The notes: generated by a model not told the origin, from the sequence alone. DNA of 64,000 nucleotides from Flavonifractor sp. AGMB03687 (GCF_017811815.1 NZ_JADKZI010000001.1:310001-374000); one strand, 5' to 3'. Positions 1 through 9,348 are shown, numbered from the stretch's first letter. Program-made: numbers and translations.

Positions 1-335
1 AGGGCAGCAGAGCCATCACCTACTGGTGGGGCCTCAACCAGAAGATCGTGGATGTTCTCTGCTCCCGCCGCCTGCCTGCCGGGACCCGGCGGCTGGCGGG
101 GGTGCTGCGGGACGCCATCCGGGCCGAGCGGCTGGACCCCTTCTACGGGGTGCTGATGAACCAGCAGGGCCATGTGGTGTACGGGGATGACGGGCCCATG
201 CCTGCCCAGCAGATCCTGACCATGAACTGGCTGTCCTCCTACGTGGAGGGCTCCATTCCAAAGCCGGAGGAGCTGACCGACCGGGCCAGGGAGCTCATCC
301 GGGTTCAGGGTGCGGAGGAGGCGTGGCTGAAGTGA
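1..335 (+). CDS. BMP-family substrate-binding protein, C-terminal fragment
   Basis: This is the last 111 codons of a gene that begins before the window; the frame is open from base 3. The residues (YWWGLNQKIVDVLCS, then DPFYGVL, then MNWLSSYVEGSIP) resemble the C-terminal end of Firmicute BMP/Med-type ABC substrate-binding proteins, where a WWGL...VDVLCS segment precedes a short helical tail. The assignment rests on remembered family resemblance over a short fragment, so the family is only probable. An internal GTG at 48 could be mistaken for a start, but coding clearly extends upstream of it. The stop overlaps the GTG of the next gene, so the two are translationally coupled. Confidence 0.6.
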   Translation, partial: GSRAITYWWGLNQKIVDVLCSRRLPAGTRRLAGVLRDAIRAERLDPFYGVLMNQQGHVVYGDDGPMPAQQILTMNWLSSYVEGSIPKPEELTDRARELIRVQGAEEAWLK

Positions 336-922
336 AGATCCTGGCCGTTTCCGATCACGAATCCTCCTACCTGTGGGATTATTATACGCCGGGCAGGCTG
401 GACGACATCGACCTGATCCTCTCCTGCGGGGACCTGAAGCCCCACTACCTGTCCTTCCTGGCCACCTTTGCCCACTGCCCGGTGCTCTACGTCCACGGCA
501 ACCACGACGGCCGCTATGAGGAGGACCCCCCTCTGGGCTGCATCTGTATCGACGGGATGCTCTATGAGCACCAGGGGGTGCGTATCGTGGGCCTGGGGGG
601 CTCCATGCGCTACAACGGGGGGCCCTTTCAGTACACCGAGGGGCAGATGCGCCGCCGGGCCATGCGCCTGGCGCCCCGGATCTGCTTTAAGGGGGGCTTT
701 GATATCCTGCTGACCCATTCCCCCGGCCGGGATATGGTGCCCTGTACCGACCTGGCCCACACCGGCTTTCAGACGTTCAATCAGATGCTGGACAAGTACC
801 GCCCCGCCCTCTTCCTCCACGGCCACACCCACATGAACTACGGCCGGGGCATCCGGCGGGAGCAGCGGTACGGCGACACCCGGGTGGTCAACAGCTACGA
901 GCGCTGCCTGGTGGAGCTGTGA
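332..922 (+). CDS. Calcineurin-like metallophosphoesterase
   Basis: A small soluble phosphoesterase of about 196 residues. The metal-binding motifs of the family are present in order: a DxE-type first motif (AVSDHE), GDLK, GNHD (VHGNHDG), THSP and the terminal GHTH (LHGHTHMNYG). I place the start at GTG 332 because it overlaps the upstream TGA as GTGA and lies 10 nt after GGAGGAGG (314-321). A GTG at 323 in the same frame is too close to that ribosome-binding site. The substrate is unknown. In position 1 the usual DxH is DHE, which occurs in related firmicute proteins. It probably forms an operon with the BMP-like gene. Confidence 0.85.
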   Translation: MKILAVSDHESSYLWDYYTPGRLDDIDLILSCGDLKPHYLSFLATFAHCPVLYVHGNHDGRYEEDPPLGCICIDGMLYEHQGVRIVGLGGSMRYNGGPFQYTEGQMRRRAMRLAPRICFKGGFDILLTHSPGRDMVPCTDLAHTGFQTFNQMLDKYRPALFLHGHTHMNYGRGIRREQRYGDTRVVNSYERCLVEL

Positions 923-1078
923 GCGGCGGCGCGGGCGACTTTTTTCTCTCCGGTGAAAACTTTTCCTGTTTAAAATCGTCTAAAGAAACGGCGGCAAAAT
1001 TCAGCGAAAGCCGTTTGCGGCGGGGAAGGGGAGACGAACCGCCCAAACGTAAGCTTTTATTAAGAATTTGTCACTGCT

Positions 1079-1107
1079 TTGTCATCCCTTGCCGGGCCGC
1101 TTATGCT
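1079..1107 (+). promoter_or_regulatory. Sigma-A promoter of the efflux/SLH operon
   Basis: TTGTCA (1079-1084), a 17-bp spacer and TATGCT (1102-1107) lie 50 bp before the adaptor gene. The -35 hexamer is itself part of a short direct repeat with another TTGTCA at 1068-1073. The rest of the 923-1157 gap shows no gene. Confidence 0.6.
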
Positions 1108-1157
1108 AGAATGACAGAGCATCAGAATGTGGATCAAGGACATAAGGAGGAGATTCT

Positions 1158-3149
1158 ATGACGGATCAACAGACGCCCGTGCTTGAGCGGCCTGTTCAGG
1201 ACAAGACCCCGCCCGCGGCGTCCGCGGGCCCCAAGGGCCCCAAGAAGAAGCAGCGGGGCCGGGGCAAAATGATCGCGGGCATCCTGATCGCTGCCGCCGT
1301 CATCATCGCGGTGGCCGTGGTGCTGTGGTATTTTGTCTTCCGGGAGACCGAGGACAAGGGCGAGATCATGACGGCCACGGTGGAGTACGGCTCCATCCAG
1401 TCCGTGGTGAAGGGCAACGGCATGACCAAGGCCCGTAATTCCGCCAGCGTTACCCCGGGCAACGGCACCATCCTGGAGCTCTATGTCAAGGAGGGCGACC
1501 AGGTGGAGGCGGGGCAGCAGCTCTACAAGATGGACGACACCTCCGCCCGTGAGGCGGTGCAGACCGCCCAGGAGAGCGTGGACAACGCCCAGAAGGACCT
1601 GCAGGCGGTGTATGAGAAGATCGGCGAGCTCACCATCAAGGCCCCCCACAGCGGCAACCTGCGGGAGGTGGCCGACCTGAAGGCGGGGGACACCGTCAGC
1701 GAGGGGGACACCATCGCCACCATCGTCAACGACACCAAGCTGCGGATGTCCCTCTATTACAGCTACGCCTATGAGAACAGCATCAAGGTGGGCCAGACCG
1801 CCCAGATCTCCATCCCCGCCATCATGGGCAGCCTTACCGGCAAGGTGGAGCAGGTCAACAAGGTCCGCTTCGTCTCTCCGGAGGGCGCCACCCACTTTGA
1901 GGTGGTCTTTGTGCTGGACAACCCGGGCACCCTCACCGAGGGGATGGAGGCCTCCGCCTCCCTGACCACGGCGGACGGCACCCCCATCTATCCCTATCAG
2001 AACGGCAAGCTGTCCTTCTATGAGACCACCAAGATCACGGCCAAGGCCTCCGGCCCGGTGGAGAGCGTCCACCTGCTGAACTACGGCGACGTGAAGGCCG
2101 GGCAGGTCATGGTACAGCTGGGCGCCAAGAACACCGACGAGGAGATCTCCGCCAAGGAGGAGGCCCTGAAGGCCGCCCAGGAGAAGCTGGTGGAGGCCAA
2201 CAACGAGCTGAGCAAATACAACGCCACCGCTCCCATTTCGGGCACGGTCCTGTCCTGCAGCCTGCAGGAGGGCATGGAGGTCCAGAGCGGGCAGGGCATC
2301 AGCATCGCGGACACCACCCAGATGGTGGTGGAGATCAATGTGGACGAGATGAACGCCCGCTATGTCAAGCCCGGCATGATGGTCGATATTGACCAGTACG
2401 GCACCCCCTATATGGGCATCGTGGAGAGCGTGTCCATGACCGCCACCGGCGAAAACGGCGTGGCCTCGGTGCCCGCGGTGGTGACGGTGGACAACTTTGA
2501 CGGCTCCATGATCCCCGGTACTTACGTCAGCTACTCCTTCGTGGCCAGCGAATCGGAGAACTGCCTCACCGTGCCCATCGCGGCGGTGATGTACGTCAAC
2601 TTCTCCAACGTGACCCTGCCCGACGACCTGGACGCCCCTCCGGCAGAGACCGGCGGCATGGACGACATGGGTGACATGGGCGACATGGGCGACATGGGCG
2701 ACATGGGCGACATGGACGACATGGGCGACATGGGCGATATGGGCGATATGGATATGCTGCCCGAGGACGGTGCGCTGCCCGAGGACGGTGGCATGGTGGA
2801 CTCCGGCGGCGCGGTGGCCGTGCCCCAGCGGTATGCCGGCGGCGCCTTTGGCCGCAAGCTGGGAGCCATCGCCATCCCCATGCCCGACGGCGGCGTGAAC
2901 GGCGGTATGAACGGCGGCTCCATGGGCGGCGACGGCCTCAACACCATCGTCTTTGTCAAGGCCAAGGAGGCCCCCTCCAATGCCATTCTGGAGCCCGATC
3001 CCGCCTGGGAGTGCCCCGAGGGCTTCTGGGCCGTGCCGGTGGAGGTGGGCCTGTCCGACAACAGCCGCACCGAGATCAAGCGGGGCCTGAACGAGGGCGA
3101 CGAGGTCTATATCGGCCGGGAGACCCAGAGCGCCGACAGTTGGGGTTGA
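1158..3149 (+). CDS. MacA-like membrane fusion (adaptor) protein of an ABC exporter
   Basis: A 663-residue periplasmic-adaptor-type (HlyD/MacA) protein. A basic, proline-rich cytoplasmic head is followed by one membrane helix (about residues 39-61). A biotinyl-lipoyl-like domain with alternating beta and helical hairpin segments follows (GTILELYVKEGDQVEAGQQLYK; the second half repeats the pattern at LNYGDVKAGQVMVQLG), with a coiled hairpin between. The extracytoplasmic C-terminal part is unusual: it holds a run of Asp-Met-Gly units (about residues 501-533) and a Gly/Met-rich stretch (NGGMNGGSMGG). ATG 1158 follows AAGGAGGAG at ideal spacing. It heads an operon with the ATPase (5-nt gap) and permease, and presumably docks on the permease to guide export. 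The substrate is unknown. Confidence 0.88.
   Translation: MTDQQTPVLERPVQDKTPPAASAGPKGPKKKQRGRGKMIAGILIAAAVIIAVAVVLWYFVFRETEDKGEIMTATVEYGSIQSVVKGNGMTKARNSASVTPGNGTILELYVKEGDQVEAGQQLYKMDDTSAREAVQTAQESVDNAQKDLQAVYEKIGELTIKAPHSGNLREVADLKAGDTVSEGDTIATIVNDTKLRMSLYYSYAYENSIKVGQTAQISIPAIMGSLTGKVEQVNKVRFVSPEGATHFEVVFVLDNPGTLTEGMEASASLTTADGTPIYPYQNGKLSFYETTKITAKASGPVESVHLLNYGDVKAGQVMVQLGAKNTDEEISAKEEALKAAQEKLVEANNELSKYNATAPISGTVLSCSLQEGMEVQSGQGISIADTTQMVVEINVDEMNARYVKPGMMVDIDQYGTPYMGIVESVSMTATGENGVASVPAVVTVDNFDGSMIPGTYVSYSFVASESENCLTVPIAAVMYVNFSNVTLPDDLDAPPAETGGMDDMGDMGDMGDMGDMGDMDDMGDMGDMGDMDMLPEDGALPEDGGMVDSGGAVAVPQRYAGGAFGRKLGAIAIPMPDGGVNGGMNGGSMGGDGLNTIVFVKAKEAPSNAILEPDPAWECPEGFWAVPVEVGLSDNSRTEIKRGLNEGDEVYIGRETQSADSWG
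2658..2756 (+). repeat. In-frame 9-bp tandem repeat encoding Asp-Met-Gly units
   Basis: About ten copies of GACATGGGC (with GAC ATG GAC and GAT ATG variants) encode GMDDMGDMGDMGDMGD-type sequence in the extracytoplasmic part of the adaptor. Repeats of this kind change copy number by slippage in whole codons, so length may vary between strains. Confidence 0.95.
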
Positions 3150-3153
3150 CACC

Positions 3154-3849
3154 ATGCTCATTGATGTAAAAGACCTCTTTAAGATCTACCATGAGGGGGA
3201 GGAGAGCGAGGTGCGGGCCCTGGACGGGGTCTCCCTGACCATCGACCGGGGGGAGTTCGTGGCCATCATCGGCCAGTCCGGCTCCGGCAAATCCACCCTG
3301 ATGAATATCCTGGGCTGCCTGGATATCCCCACCTACGGGGACTACCACCTGGACGGGGTGGACGTCACCGAGCTCAGCGACCGGCAGCTGGCCCACATCC
3401 GCAACAAGCAGATCGGCTTTATCTTCCAGGGCTTCAACCTGATCCCCGCCCTCAACGCCTGGGAGAACGTGGAGCTCCCCCTGATCTACCAGGGGGTGCC
3501 CGCCTCCAGGCGGTGGGAGCGGGTGGAGGCCGCCCTGGAGCGGGTGGGCCTGGCCGAGCGGTCGGAGCACAAGCCCAGCGAGATGTCGGGCGGCCAGCAG
3601 CAGCGGGTGGCCATCGCCCGGGCCATCGCCGCCCAGCCCCCCATCATCATGGCCGACGAGCCCACCGGCGCCCTGGACTCCCGCACCGGCAAGCATGTGC
3701 TGGAGATCCTCCACGGCCTCCATGAGGAGGGCACCACCATCATCCTCATCACCCACGACAACGGGATCGCCGCCACCGCCGAGCGGGTGGTGCGCATCTC
3801 CGACGGACACATCATCTACGACGGGGACAGAGAGGGGGCGTTCGCATGA
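3154..3849 (+). CDS. ABC transporter ATP-binding protein, MacB/LolD type
   Basis: A 231-residue ATPase of the lipoprotein/antimicrobial-peptide exporter class. Visible motifs are Walker A GQSGSGKS (residues 40-47), the Q-loop in FIFQGFN, the signature MSGGQQQR, Walker B IIMADEP and the switch histidine in ITHDN. It lies 5 nt after the adaptor gene and overlaps the permease start by 4 nt (ATGA), so the three are one transcription and assembly unit. It should energise the MacB-like permease that follows. Confidence 0.93.
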   Translation: MLIDVKDLFKIYHEGEESEVRALDGVSLTIDRGEFVAIIGQSGSGKSTLMNILGCLDIPTYGDYHLDGVDVTELSDRQLAHIRNKQIGFIFQGFNLIPALNAWENVELPLIYQGVPASRRWERVEAALERVGLAERSEHKPSEMSGGQQQRVAIARAIAAQPPIIMADEPTGALDSRTGKHVLEILHGLHEEGTTIILITHDNGIAATAERVVRISDGHIIYDGDREGAFA

Positions 3850-5054
3850 ATCTGACGCAGGCCTTCAAGATCGCCCTCAAGTCCATCGCGGCCAAAAAAG
3901 CCCGCTCCGCCCTCACCATGCTGGGCGTCATCATCGGCCTGGCCGCCGTCATCATCCTGGTGTCCTACGCAGAGGGCCAGAACCAGCAGATGCGGGCCTA
4001 CTACGAGAGCCTGGGCAGCAACGTCATCAACATCAACGCCAGCAGCTGGGACAGCGAGGGGGTCTCCGACGCCCTGTACGACTACTGCCTGGAGATGGAC
4101 GAGTATATCCTGGGCGTCACGCCGGTGGTGCAGATGTATGAGCGCACCGTCATCAAGTTCGGGGCCAAGACCCTGGACAGCTACGAGACCGCCTGGGAGG
4201 AGAGCCCCCAGGTGGTCATGGGCAACCAGGACTTCTCCCTGTGCAACAACTTTACCGTGGCCAAGGGCCGGGACATCGCCTATCTGGACATCAAGAGCTA
4301 CAATCAGGTGTGCGTTCTGGGCGCCAAAATGGCCGCTACGCTCTTCAACTACATGGACCCGGTGGGACAGACCATCACCATCAACGGCGTCCCCTTTGAG
4401 GTGATCGGGGTCTATCAGGAGAAGGACCCGGAAAATATGAGCGGCATGGACCGCTACATCGTCCTGCCCTACACCGCCAACCGGGTGCTCAATAAGTCCA
4501 CCCAGATGGACACCTTTGTGGCCAAGGCCAGGGACGCCAGCTCCACCACCAAGGCCATCACCCTGCTGAAGGGCTTCCTCCAGGGGATCATCAACGAGGA
4601 CACTGGCTACTACTCGGTGACCACCCCCAACCAGTGGCAGGAGGAGGGCAACGAGCAGATCAAGCTGCAGCAGCGCTTCCTGGGCGGCATCGCCGCCATC
4701 TCCCTGGCGGTGGGCGGCATCGGCATCATGAACATCATGCTGGTCACCGTCACAGAGCGCACCCGGGAGATCGGCATCCGTAAGGCCATCGGCGCCGAGC
4801 GCAAGAGCATCATCGCCCAGTTCCTCATCGAGGCCTGTATGATCTGCGGCATCGGCGGCATCTTCGGCATCGCGGTGGGGTACATCGGGACGCTGATCGT
4901 CGGAAAGGCGTCCTTTGGACTGATCCTGCTGCCAAGTCCGGGCCTGACCCTGGGGACCTTCCTGATCTCGGTGGCCCTGGGCGTCATCTTCGGCATCTAT
5001 CCCGCCATCAAGGCCTCCGGTCTCCAGCCGGTGGAAGCCCTGCGGGCTGATTAA
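3846..5054 (+). CDS. MacB-like ABC transporter permease
   Basis: A 402-residue permease with the MacB/FtsX plan. One N-terminal helix follows an amphipathic start (AFKIALKSIAAKKARSALT), then a large extracytoplasmic domain (about residues 45-270), then three C-terminal helices beginning at FLGGIAAISLAVGGIGIMNIM. The segment TERTREIGIRKAIGA is the conserved cytoplasmic coupling loop that contacts the ATPase. ATG 3846 overlaps the upstream stop. With the adaptor and ATPase it forms a tripartite-like exporter adapted to a single-membrane cell. Confidence 0.92.
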   Translation: MNLTQAFKIALKSIAAKKARSALTMLGVIIGLAAVIILVSYAEGQNQQMRAYYESLGSNVININASSWDSEGVSDALYDYCLEMDEYILGVTPVVQMYERTVIKFGAKTLDSYETAWEESPQVVMGNQDFSLCNNFTVAKGRDIAYLDIKSYNQVCVLGAKMAATLFNYMDPVGQTITINGVPFEVIGVYQEKDPENMSGMDRYIVLPYTANRVLNKSTQMDTFVAKARDASSTTKAITLLKGFLQGIINEDTGYYSVTTPNQWQEEGNEQIKLQQRFLGGIAAISLAVGGIGIMNIMLVTVTERTREIGIRKAIGAERKSIIAQFLIEACMICGIGGIFGIAVGYIGTLIVGKASFGLILLPSPGLTLGTFLISVALGVIFGIYPAIKASGLQPVEALRAD

Positions 5055-5066
5055 AGGAGTGAGTAT

Positions 5067-7433
5067 ATGAAAGTGAGAAAATGGCTCTCCGGCCTGCTGG
5101 CGGCGGCGCTGCTGGCCGGGCTGCTGATCCTGCCGTCCTCTGCGGCGGGGAAGACGGGCTTTACCGACATTACCGACCCCAAACAGGCCAACGCGGCGGA
5201 GATGCTGCGGCTGATGGGCGTGGTGTCCGGCGACGGCACCGGCGCATTCCGCCCCAACGGCACCCTGACCCGGGGCGAGTTCTGCAAGATGGCGGTGGAG
5301 ATCATGGGCCGGGGGGACGAGGAGCCCGCCCAGCGCAGCCGCACCATCTTCACCGACGTGGGCCCCAAGCACTGGGCTCGCGGCTACATCAACCTGGCCA
5401 CCTCCATCACCGTGGGCGGCAGCAGCTCCAGTGGGGAGGGGGAGAGCAACCCCGGCACCCGCCTGATTATGGGTGTGGGTGACGGTACCTTCCGGCCCGA
5501 CCGGGTCATCACCTGCGGCGAGGCTGTCACCATCCTCATGCGGGTGCTGGGCTACGGCAACGGCGACGTGGCCACCGGCGGCAACTGGTATGACGGCTAT
5601 ATGGGCCTGGCCCTCTCCCGGGGCCTGCTCAACGGCCTGGAGCTGGACGGCAGCTCCAACCTGACCCGTGGCCAGGCGGCTATCCTGTTCTACAACGTGA
5701 TCTTCGCCAACACCAAGGACAGCGAGGATCCCTATCTTACCACCCTGGGCGGCAAGATCGAGGACGGCGGCATTCTGCTGGACGTCAACGCCACCTTCGC
5801 CGGTGCCTCCGGCGCGGTCAAGACCACCACCGGTACCTACCGCACCGACCGGGTGGGCCTGGACAGCAGCCTGGAGGGCATGCCCGGCCAGATCGTGCTG
5901 GATAAGCGGGGCAAGCTGCTGGCCTTCCAGCCCAAGGAGAACGTGACCCGCCGGGTGGTCAGCGTGGCCGTCTGGGATGCCACCTGGATCGAACTGCTGG
6001 ACGGCACCAAGATCCGCATTGAGCCCGATACGCCGGTCTACCTGAACGGCGAGGAAAAGACCTATAAGGACATCTATCTGGATCGTGGTCCGGGCAGCTC
6101 GGCAACCATCTATTACGACGAGGCGGGCAAGATCAGCTACCTGTTCCTGGCCGGCCTGGGTTCCGGCGGCGATGCCATGGTGGCCCGCAACAAGCCCAAC
6201 GGCAATCCGTTTACCGCTCTGACCGGCGGCGATACCGATTACCAGATCTACAAGAACGGTATCCCCGCTGATGTAAAGGATATCCGTCAGTACGACGTGG
6301 CCACCTACGACAGCATCTCCAAGATCCTGTATATCTCCGACCTGAAGCTGACCGGTTCCTACGAGAACGTGGATCCCAGCCCGGCGGCCCCTGTGACCAT
6401 TACGGTACTGGGCAAGAAGTTCACCGTTCTGCCCGGAGCTGCCGAGGACCTGCAGAACTTCAAGATCGGCGATATGATCACCCTGCTGCTTACCGAGGAC
6501 GGCCGTGTGGCCGGTGTGGTCAGCAGCAAGACCGCCCGCTCCAACAGCGTGGGCTATGTGTCTGAAATCAGCGAGGACGGCCAGGCCACCGTAGTTATGC
6601 TGGACAAGGCGCTGGGCGAGCTGAAGGGTCAGACCTCCTACAAGGGCGAGAGCGCCGAGAAGATGATGGGCGAGCTGGTCATCGTATCCTCTTACAAGGC
6701 GGGCCAGATCAGCCTGAACAAGGTGACCGCCGGCAACGGCGGCGGCGTTAAGGGCAGCCTCAATGTGGCCCAGCGTACCGTGGGCGACGTGCCGCTGGCG
6801 GACAACGTGGCCATCTATGAGAAGGTGGGCAGCAGCGCCCTGAAGCCTGTCAAGTACAGCCAGATCACCTGCAACACCGTGCCATCCTCCAAGATCCTCT
6901 ATGGGGCCAAGGACTACGCCGGACGGTACAGCATTCTGGTGCTGGACGACGTCACCGGCGACCAGTACAGCTACGGCTTTATCTGGGAGACGGAAGAGGA
7001 GATCGGCGGCGTATTCAACGGCCAGCCCATTACCAACCCGGTGGTCCACCTGAACACCGCCGGACAGGAGAGTGAGCTGCAGCTGGTGGGTCACGCCAAC
7101 AACATCGACCTGAAGACGCCGGGCGGTGTGGTTGCCTCCCTGAACAAGCTGGACAGCTACTCCAAGCTGGCAAGCTATGTGGTCCTGAAGGAAGTGAAGA
7201 ATGTGCGCCGCAGCGCCTTCGACATGGAGAGCAAGACCCTGACCCTGCCCGACATGATGCTTCCCATCTCGGAGAAGGTGGTGTGCTACAACAAGGCCAA
7301 CAAGCTTTGGTTCACTGCGGAGGATCCCATGGACGCCCTGAACCAGGCCCGTGCCTACGCAGAGACCATGACCATCTATTACGACAAAGCGCCGGAGGAC
7401 GGCGGCAAGGTCCGTATGGTCGTGGTGGAATAA
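5067..7433 (+). CDS. S-layer homology (SLH) domain cell-surface protein
   Basis: A 788-residue exported protein with a signal peptide (KWLSGLLAAALLAGLLILPSSAA, given here as the visible hydrophobic core). About three SLH modules follow over residues 30-220: FTDITDPKQANAAEMLRLMGVV..FRPNGTLTRGEF; FTDVGPKHWARGYI; then FRPDRVITCGEA and LTRGQAAILFYN. SLH modules bind pyruvylated secondary wall polymers. The remaining 560 residues are beta-rich repeats without a recognised enzyme domain. The gene starts 12 nt after the permease and ends at a strong terminator, so it is probably the last gene of the exporter operon and may be its cargo or wall partner. Confidence 0.9.
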   Translation: MKVRKWLSGLLAAALLAGLLILPSSAAGKTGFTDITDPKQANAAEMLRLMGVVSGDGTGAFRPNGTLTRGEFCKMAVEIMGRGDEEPAQRSRTIFTDVGPKHWARGYINLATSITVGGSSSSGEGESNPGTRLIMGVGDGTFRPDRVITCGEAVTILMRVLGYGNGDVATGGNWYDGYMGLALSRGLLNGLELDGSSNLTRGQAAILFYNVIFANTKDSEDPYLTTLGGKIEDGGILLDVNATFAGASGAVKTTTGTYRTDRVGLDSSLEGMPGQIVLDKRGKLLAFQPKENVTRRVVSVAVWDATWIELLDGTKIRIEPDTPVYLNGEEKTYKDIYLDRGPGSSATIYYDEAGKISYLFLAGLGSGGDAMVARNKPNGNPFTALTGGDTDYQIYKNGIPADVKDIRQYDVATYDSISKILYISDLKLTGSYENVDPSPAAPVTITVLGKKFTVLPGAAEDLQNFKIGDMITLLLTEDGRVAGVVSSKTARSNSVGYVSEISEDGQATVVMLDKALGELKGQTSYKGESAEKMMGELVIVSSYKAGQISLNKVTAGNGGGVKGSLNVAQRTVGDVPLADNVAIYEKVGSSALKPVKYSQITCNTVPSSKILYGAKDYAGRYSILVLDDVTGDQYSYGFIWETEEEIGGVFNGQPITNPVVHLNTAGQESELQLVGHANNIDLKTPGGVVASLNKLDSYSKLASYVVLKEVKNVRRSAFDMESKTLTLPDMMLPISEKVVCYNKANKLWFTAEDPMDALNQARAYAETMTIYYDKAPEDGGKVRMVVVE

Positions 7434-7442
7434 GACCCATCC

Positions 7443-7477
7443 AAAAACGGGGCGTGCCGCCGGCACGCCCCGTTTTT
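7443..7477 (+). terminator. Rho-independent terminator of the exporter/SLH operon
   Basis: A perfect 13-bp GC-rich stem (7447-7459 with 7461-7473) is followed by TTTTT; the A-run on the other side gives it weak activity in the opposite direction. Confidence 0.92.
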
Positions 7478-7483
7478 ATGAAC

Positions 7484-7514
7484 AAAAAGGCCGCCCCTGC
7501 GTCAGCAGGGGCGG
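7484..7514 (-). terminator. Rho-independent terminator of the phosphoglucomutase gene
   Basis: Stem CCGCCCCTGC/GCAGGGGCGG with a 4-nt loop; read on the minus strand it ends in a T-run (7484-7488). Confidence 0.88.
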
Positions 7515-7538
7515 TCTTTGCTGTTTGTGGGTATGAAA

Positions 7539-9266
7539 TTAGCCCTTCAGGCTCTCAGCCCAGGCGGCGTACTTAGTTACCTTCTCGTCGCACGCGTCCT
7601 TGGTGGCGCCGTTGGCCAGGATATACACCTTGACCTTGGGCTCGGTGCCGGAGGGACGGACGATGAGGCTGGTGCCGTCGGCCATCTCGTAGCGCAGCAC
7701 GTTGGAGCCGGAGAGCTCCATGGTGCTCTTGGCGCCGTCGGCCACATTGACCACGGAGCCGTCCTTGTAGTCCTTCTGCTGGGCCACCGCCACACCGGCG
7801 ATCTCCACCGGGGGGTGCTCCCGCAGACCGGCCATCAGGTCGGCCATCTTCTTCAGGCCGTCCAGGCCGGGCATTACCAGGTTGAGGGTCTTCTCGCCGT
7901 AGAAGCCGTACTTCTCGTAGCACTTCTGGAGGGCATCGTACAGGGTCATGCCCTGTCCGGCGTACCAGGCGGCCATCTCAGTGAGGGAGAGGGCGGCGGT
8001 GACGGCGTCCTTGTCCCGGACATAGTCGCCCAGCATGTAGCCGTAGCTCTCCTCGTAGGCGAAGATCACCTTGCCCTCGCCGGCGTTCTCCAGCTTGTCC
8101 TTCTTCTCGGCCAGGAACTTGAAGCCGGTGAAGGTGTCATAGCAGGCCAGACCGTTGGTCTCGGCCACCTTGCGGGCCATCTCGGTGGTGACGATGGTTT
8201 TCAGGGCCACCGGCTTGTCCGGCATCTTGCCGGTGCGCTGCTTGGCGCCGATCAGGTAGTCCAGCAGCAGTACGCCGGTCTGGTTGCCGGAGATGGTGAT
8301 GTACTCGCCCTGGTTGTTGCGCACCATGATGCCCACGCGGTCGGCGTCGGGATCAGAGCCCAGGATGAAGTCGGCGCCTTCCTTCTTGGCCAGATCCACA
8401 GCCAGGTAGAAGCCCTCGGGATTCTCCGGGTTGGGGGAGACCACGGTGGGGAAGTTGCCGTCAATGACCATTTGCTCGGGGACACAGATGACGTGCTTCA
8501 TGCCCAGGCGGCGCAGCGCCTCGGGGATCAGCTTGTAGCCGGTGCCGTGGAAGGGGGTGTACACCATCTTGAAGGTGTCGGCCACCTTCTCCACAGCGGC
8601 CTTGTCATTGACCTGGCCCATTACGTTTTCCAGGAACTTCTCGTCGGTCTCCGCGCCCATCAGGGTGATGAGGCCGGCCTTTACCGCCTCGTCATAGTCC
8701 ATGCGCTGGATGGAGTCGAACAGGTCCAGCTCCTCCATCTTGGCGGCGATGGCGGCGGCGTGGTGGGGGGGGAGCTGAGCGCCGTCCTGCCAGTAGACCT
8801 TGTAGCCGTTGTACTCCTTGGGGTTGTGGCTAGCAGTCACGTTGACGCCGGCGATGCAGTGGTACTCCCGCACGGCGAAGGACACCTCAGGGGTGGGACG
8901 CATGGCGTCGAACAGACGGACCTTGATGCCGTTGCCCGCCATGACGCAGGCGGTCTCACGGGCGAAGGTCTCGGAATTGTTGCGGCAGTCGTAGCACACG
9001 GCCACGCCCCGCTCCACCGCCTCGGGGCCCTCGGCCTTGATGACCTCGGCAAAGGCCTGGGTGGCGTGACGGATTACATGAATATTCATCTGATGCAGGC
9101 CAACGCACATAGTGCCGCGCAGACCGGCAGTACCAAACTCCAGAGGAGCAAAAAAGCGGCTCTCGATCTCCTTCTCGTCACCGGAGATGGACTGCAGCTC
9201 CGCCTTCTCAGCCTCGCTGAGGGCAGGGCTGTTGAGCCACTTCTCATATACATCACGATAAGCCAT
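7539..9266 (-). CDS. pgcA: Phosphoglucomutase/phosphomannomutase (alpha-D-phosphohexomutase)
   Basis: A 575-residue enzyme that interconverts hexose 1- and 6-phosphates, feeding nucleotide-sugar and cell-envelope synthesis. The phosphoserine loop TASHNPKEYNGYK, the metal loop GSDPDADRVG, the sugar-binding loop YEESYGYM and the phosphate-binding C-terminal RPSGTEPK are all intact. I take ATG 9266 (MAYRDVYEKW) because GGAGG lies 8 nt upstream; a start five codons earlier would overlap that site. Length fits the Bacillus PgcA-type group. It is monocistronic, between its own promoter and terminator. The gene symbol is by family similarity; mannose versus glucose preference cannot be told. Confidence 0.93.
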   Translation of the reverse strand: MAYRDVYEKWLNSPALSEAEKAELQSISGDEKEIESRFFAPLEFGTAGLRGTMCVGLHQMNIHVIRHATQAFAEVIKAEGPEAVERGVAVCYDCRNNSETFARETACVMAGNGIKVRLFDAMRPTPEVSFAVREYHCIAGVNVTASHNPKEYNGYKVYWQDGAQLPPHHAAAIAAKMEELDLFDSIQRMDYDEAVKAGLITLMGAETDEKFLENVMGQVNDKAAVEKVADTFKMVYTPFHGTGYKLIPEALRRLGMKHVICVPEQMVIDGNFPTVVSPNPENPEGFYLAVDLAKKEGADFILGSDPDADRVGIMVRNNQGEYITISGNQTGVLLLDYLIGAKQRTGKMPDKPVALKTIVTTEMARKVAETNGLACYDTFTGFKFLAEKKDKLENAGEGKVIFAYEESYGYMLGDYVRDKDAVTAALSLTEMAAWYAGQGMTLYDALQKCYEKYGFYGEKTLNLVMPGLDGLKKMADLMAGLREHPPVEIAGVAVAQQKDYKDGSVVNVADGAKSTMELSGSNVLRYEMADGTSLIVRPSGTEPKVKVYILANGATKDACDEKVTKYAAWAESLKG

Positions 9267-9319
9267 GGGAATTACCTCCAATACCTCAATTTCAGCAAAA
9301 GCACATCTCTGCGCTTGTG

Positions 9320-9348
9320 ATTATAGCACAAACTGACCGGTATATCCA
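9320..9348 (-). promoter_or_regulatory. Promoter of the phosphoglucomutase gene
   Basis: On the minus strand TGGATA, a 17-bp spacer and TATAAT (+ strand 9320-9325) lie about 55 bp before the start codon. Confidence 0.55.

Noticed and set aside
1134-3161. 675-codon minus-strand frame rich in His and Val opposite the adaptor gene
   Set aside because: Shadow of a GC-rich gene; composition implausible and the plus frame has clear domains.
3816-7466. 1216-codon minus-strand frame opposite the permease and SLH genes
   Set aside because: Shadow frame; it spans two real genes and their terminator.
7518-9320. 600-codon plus-strand frame opposite the phosphoglucomutase
   Set aside because: Antisense shadow; phosphoglucomutase motifs are all on the minus strand.
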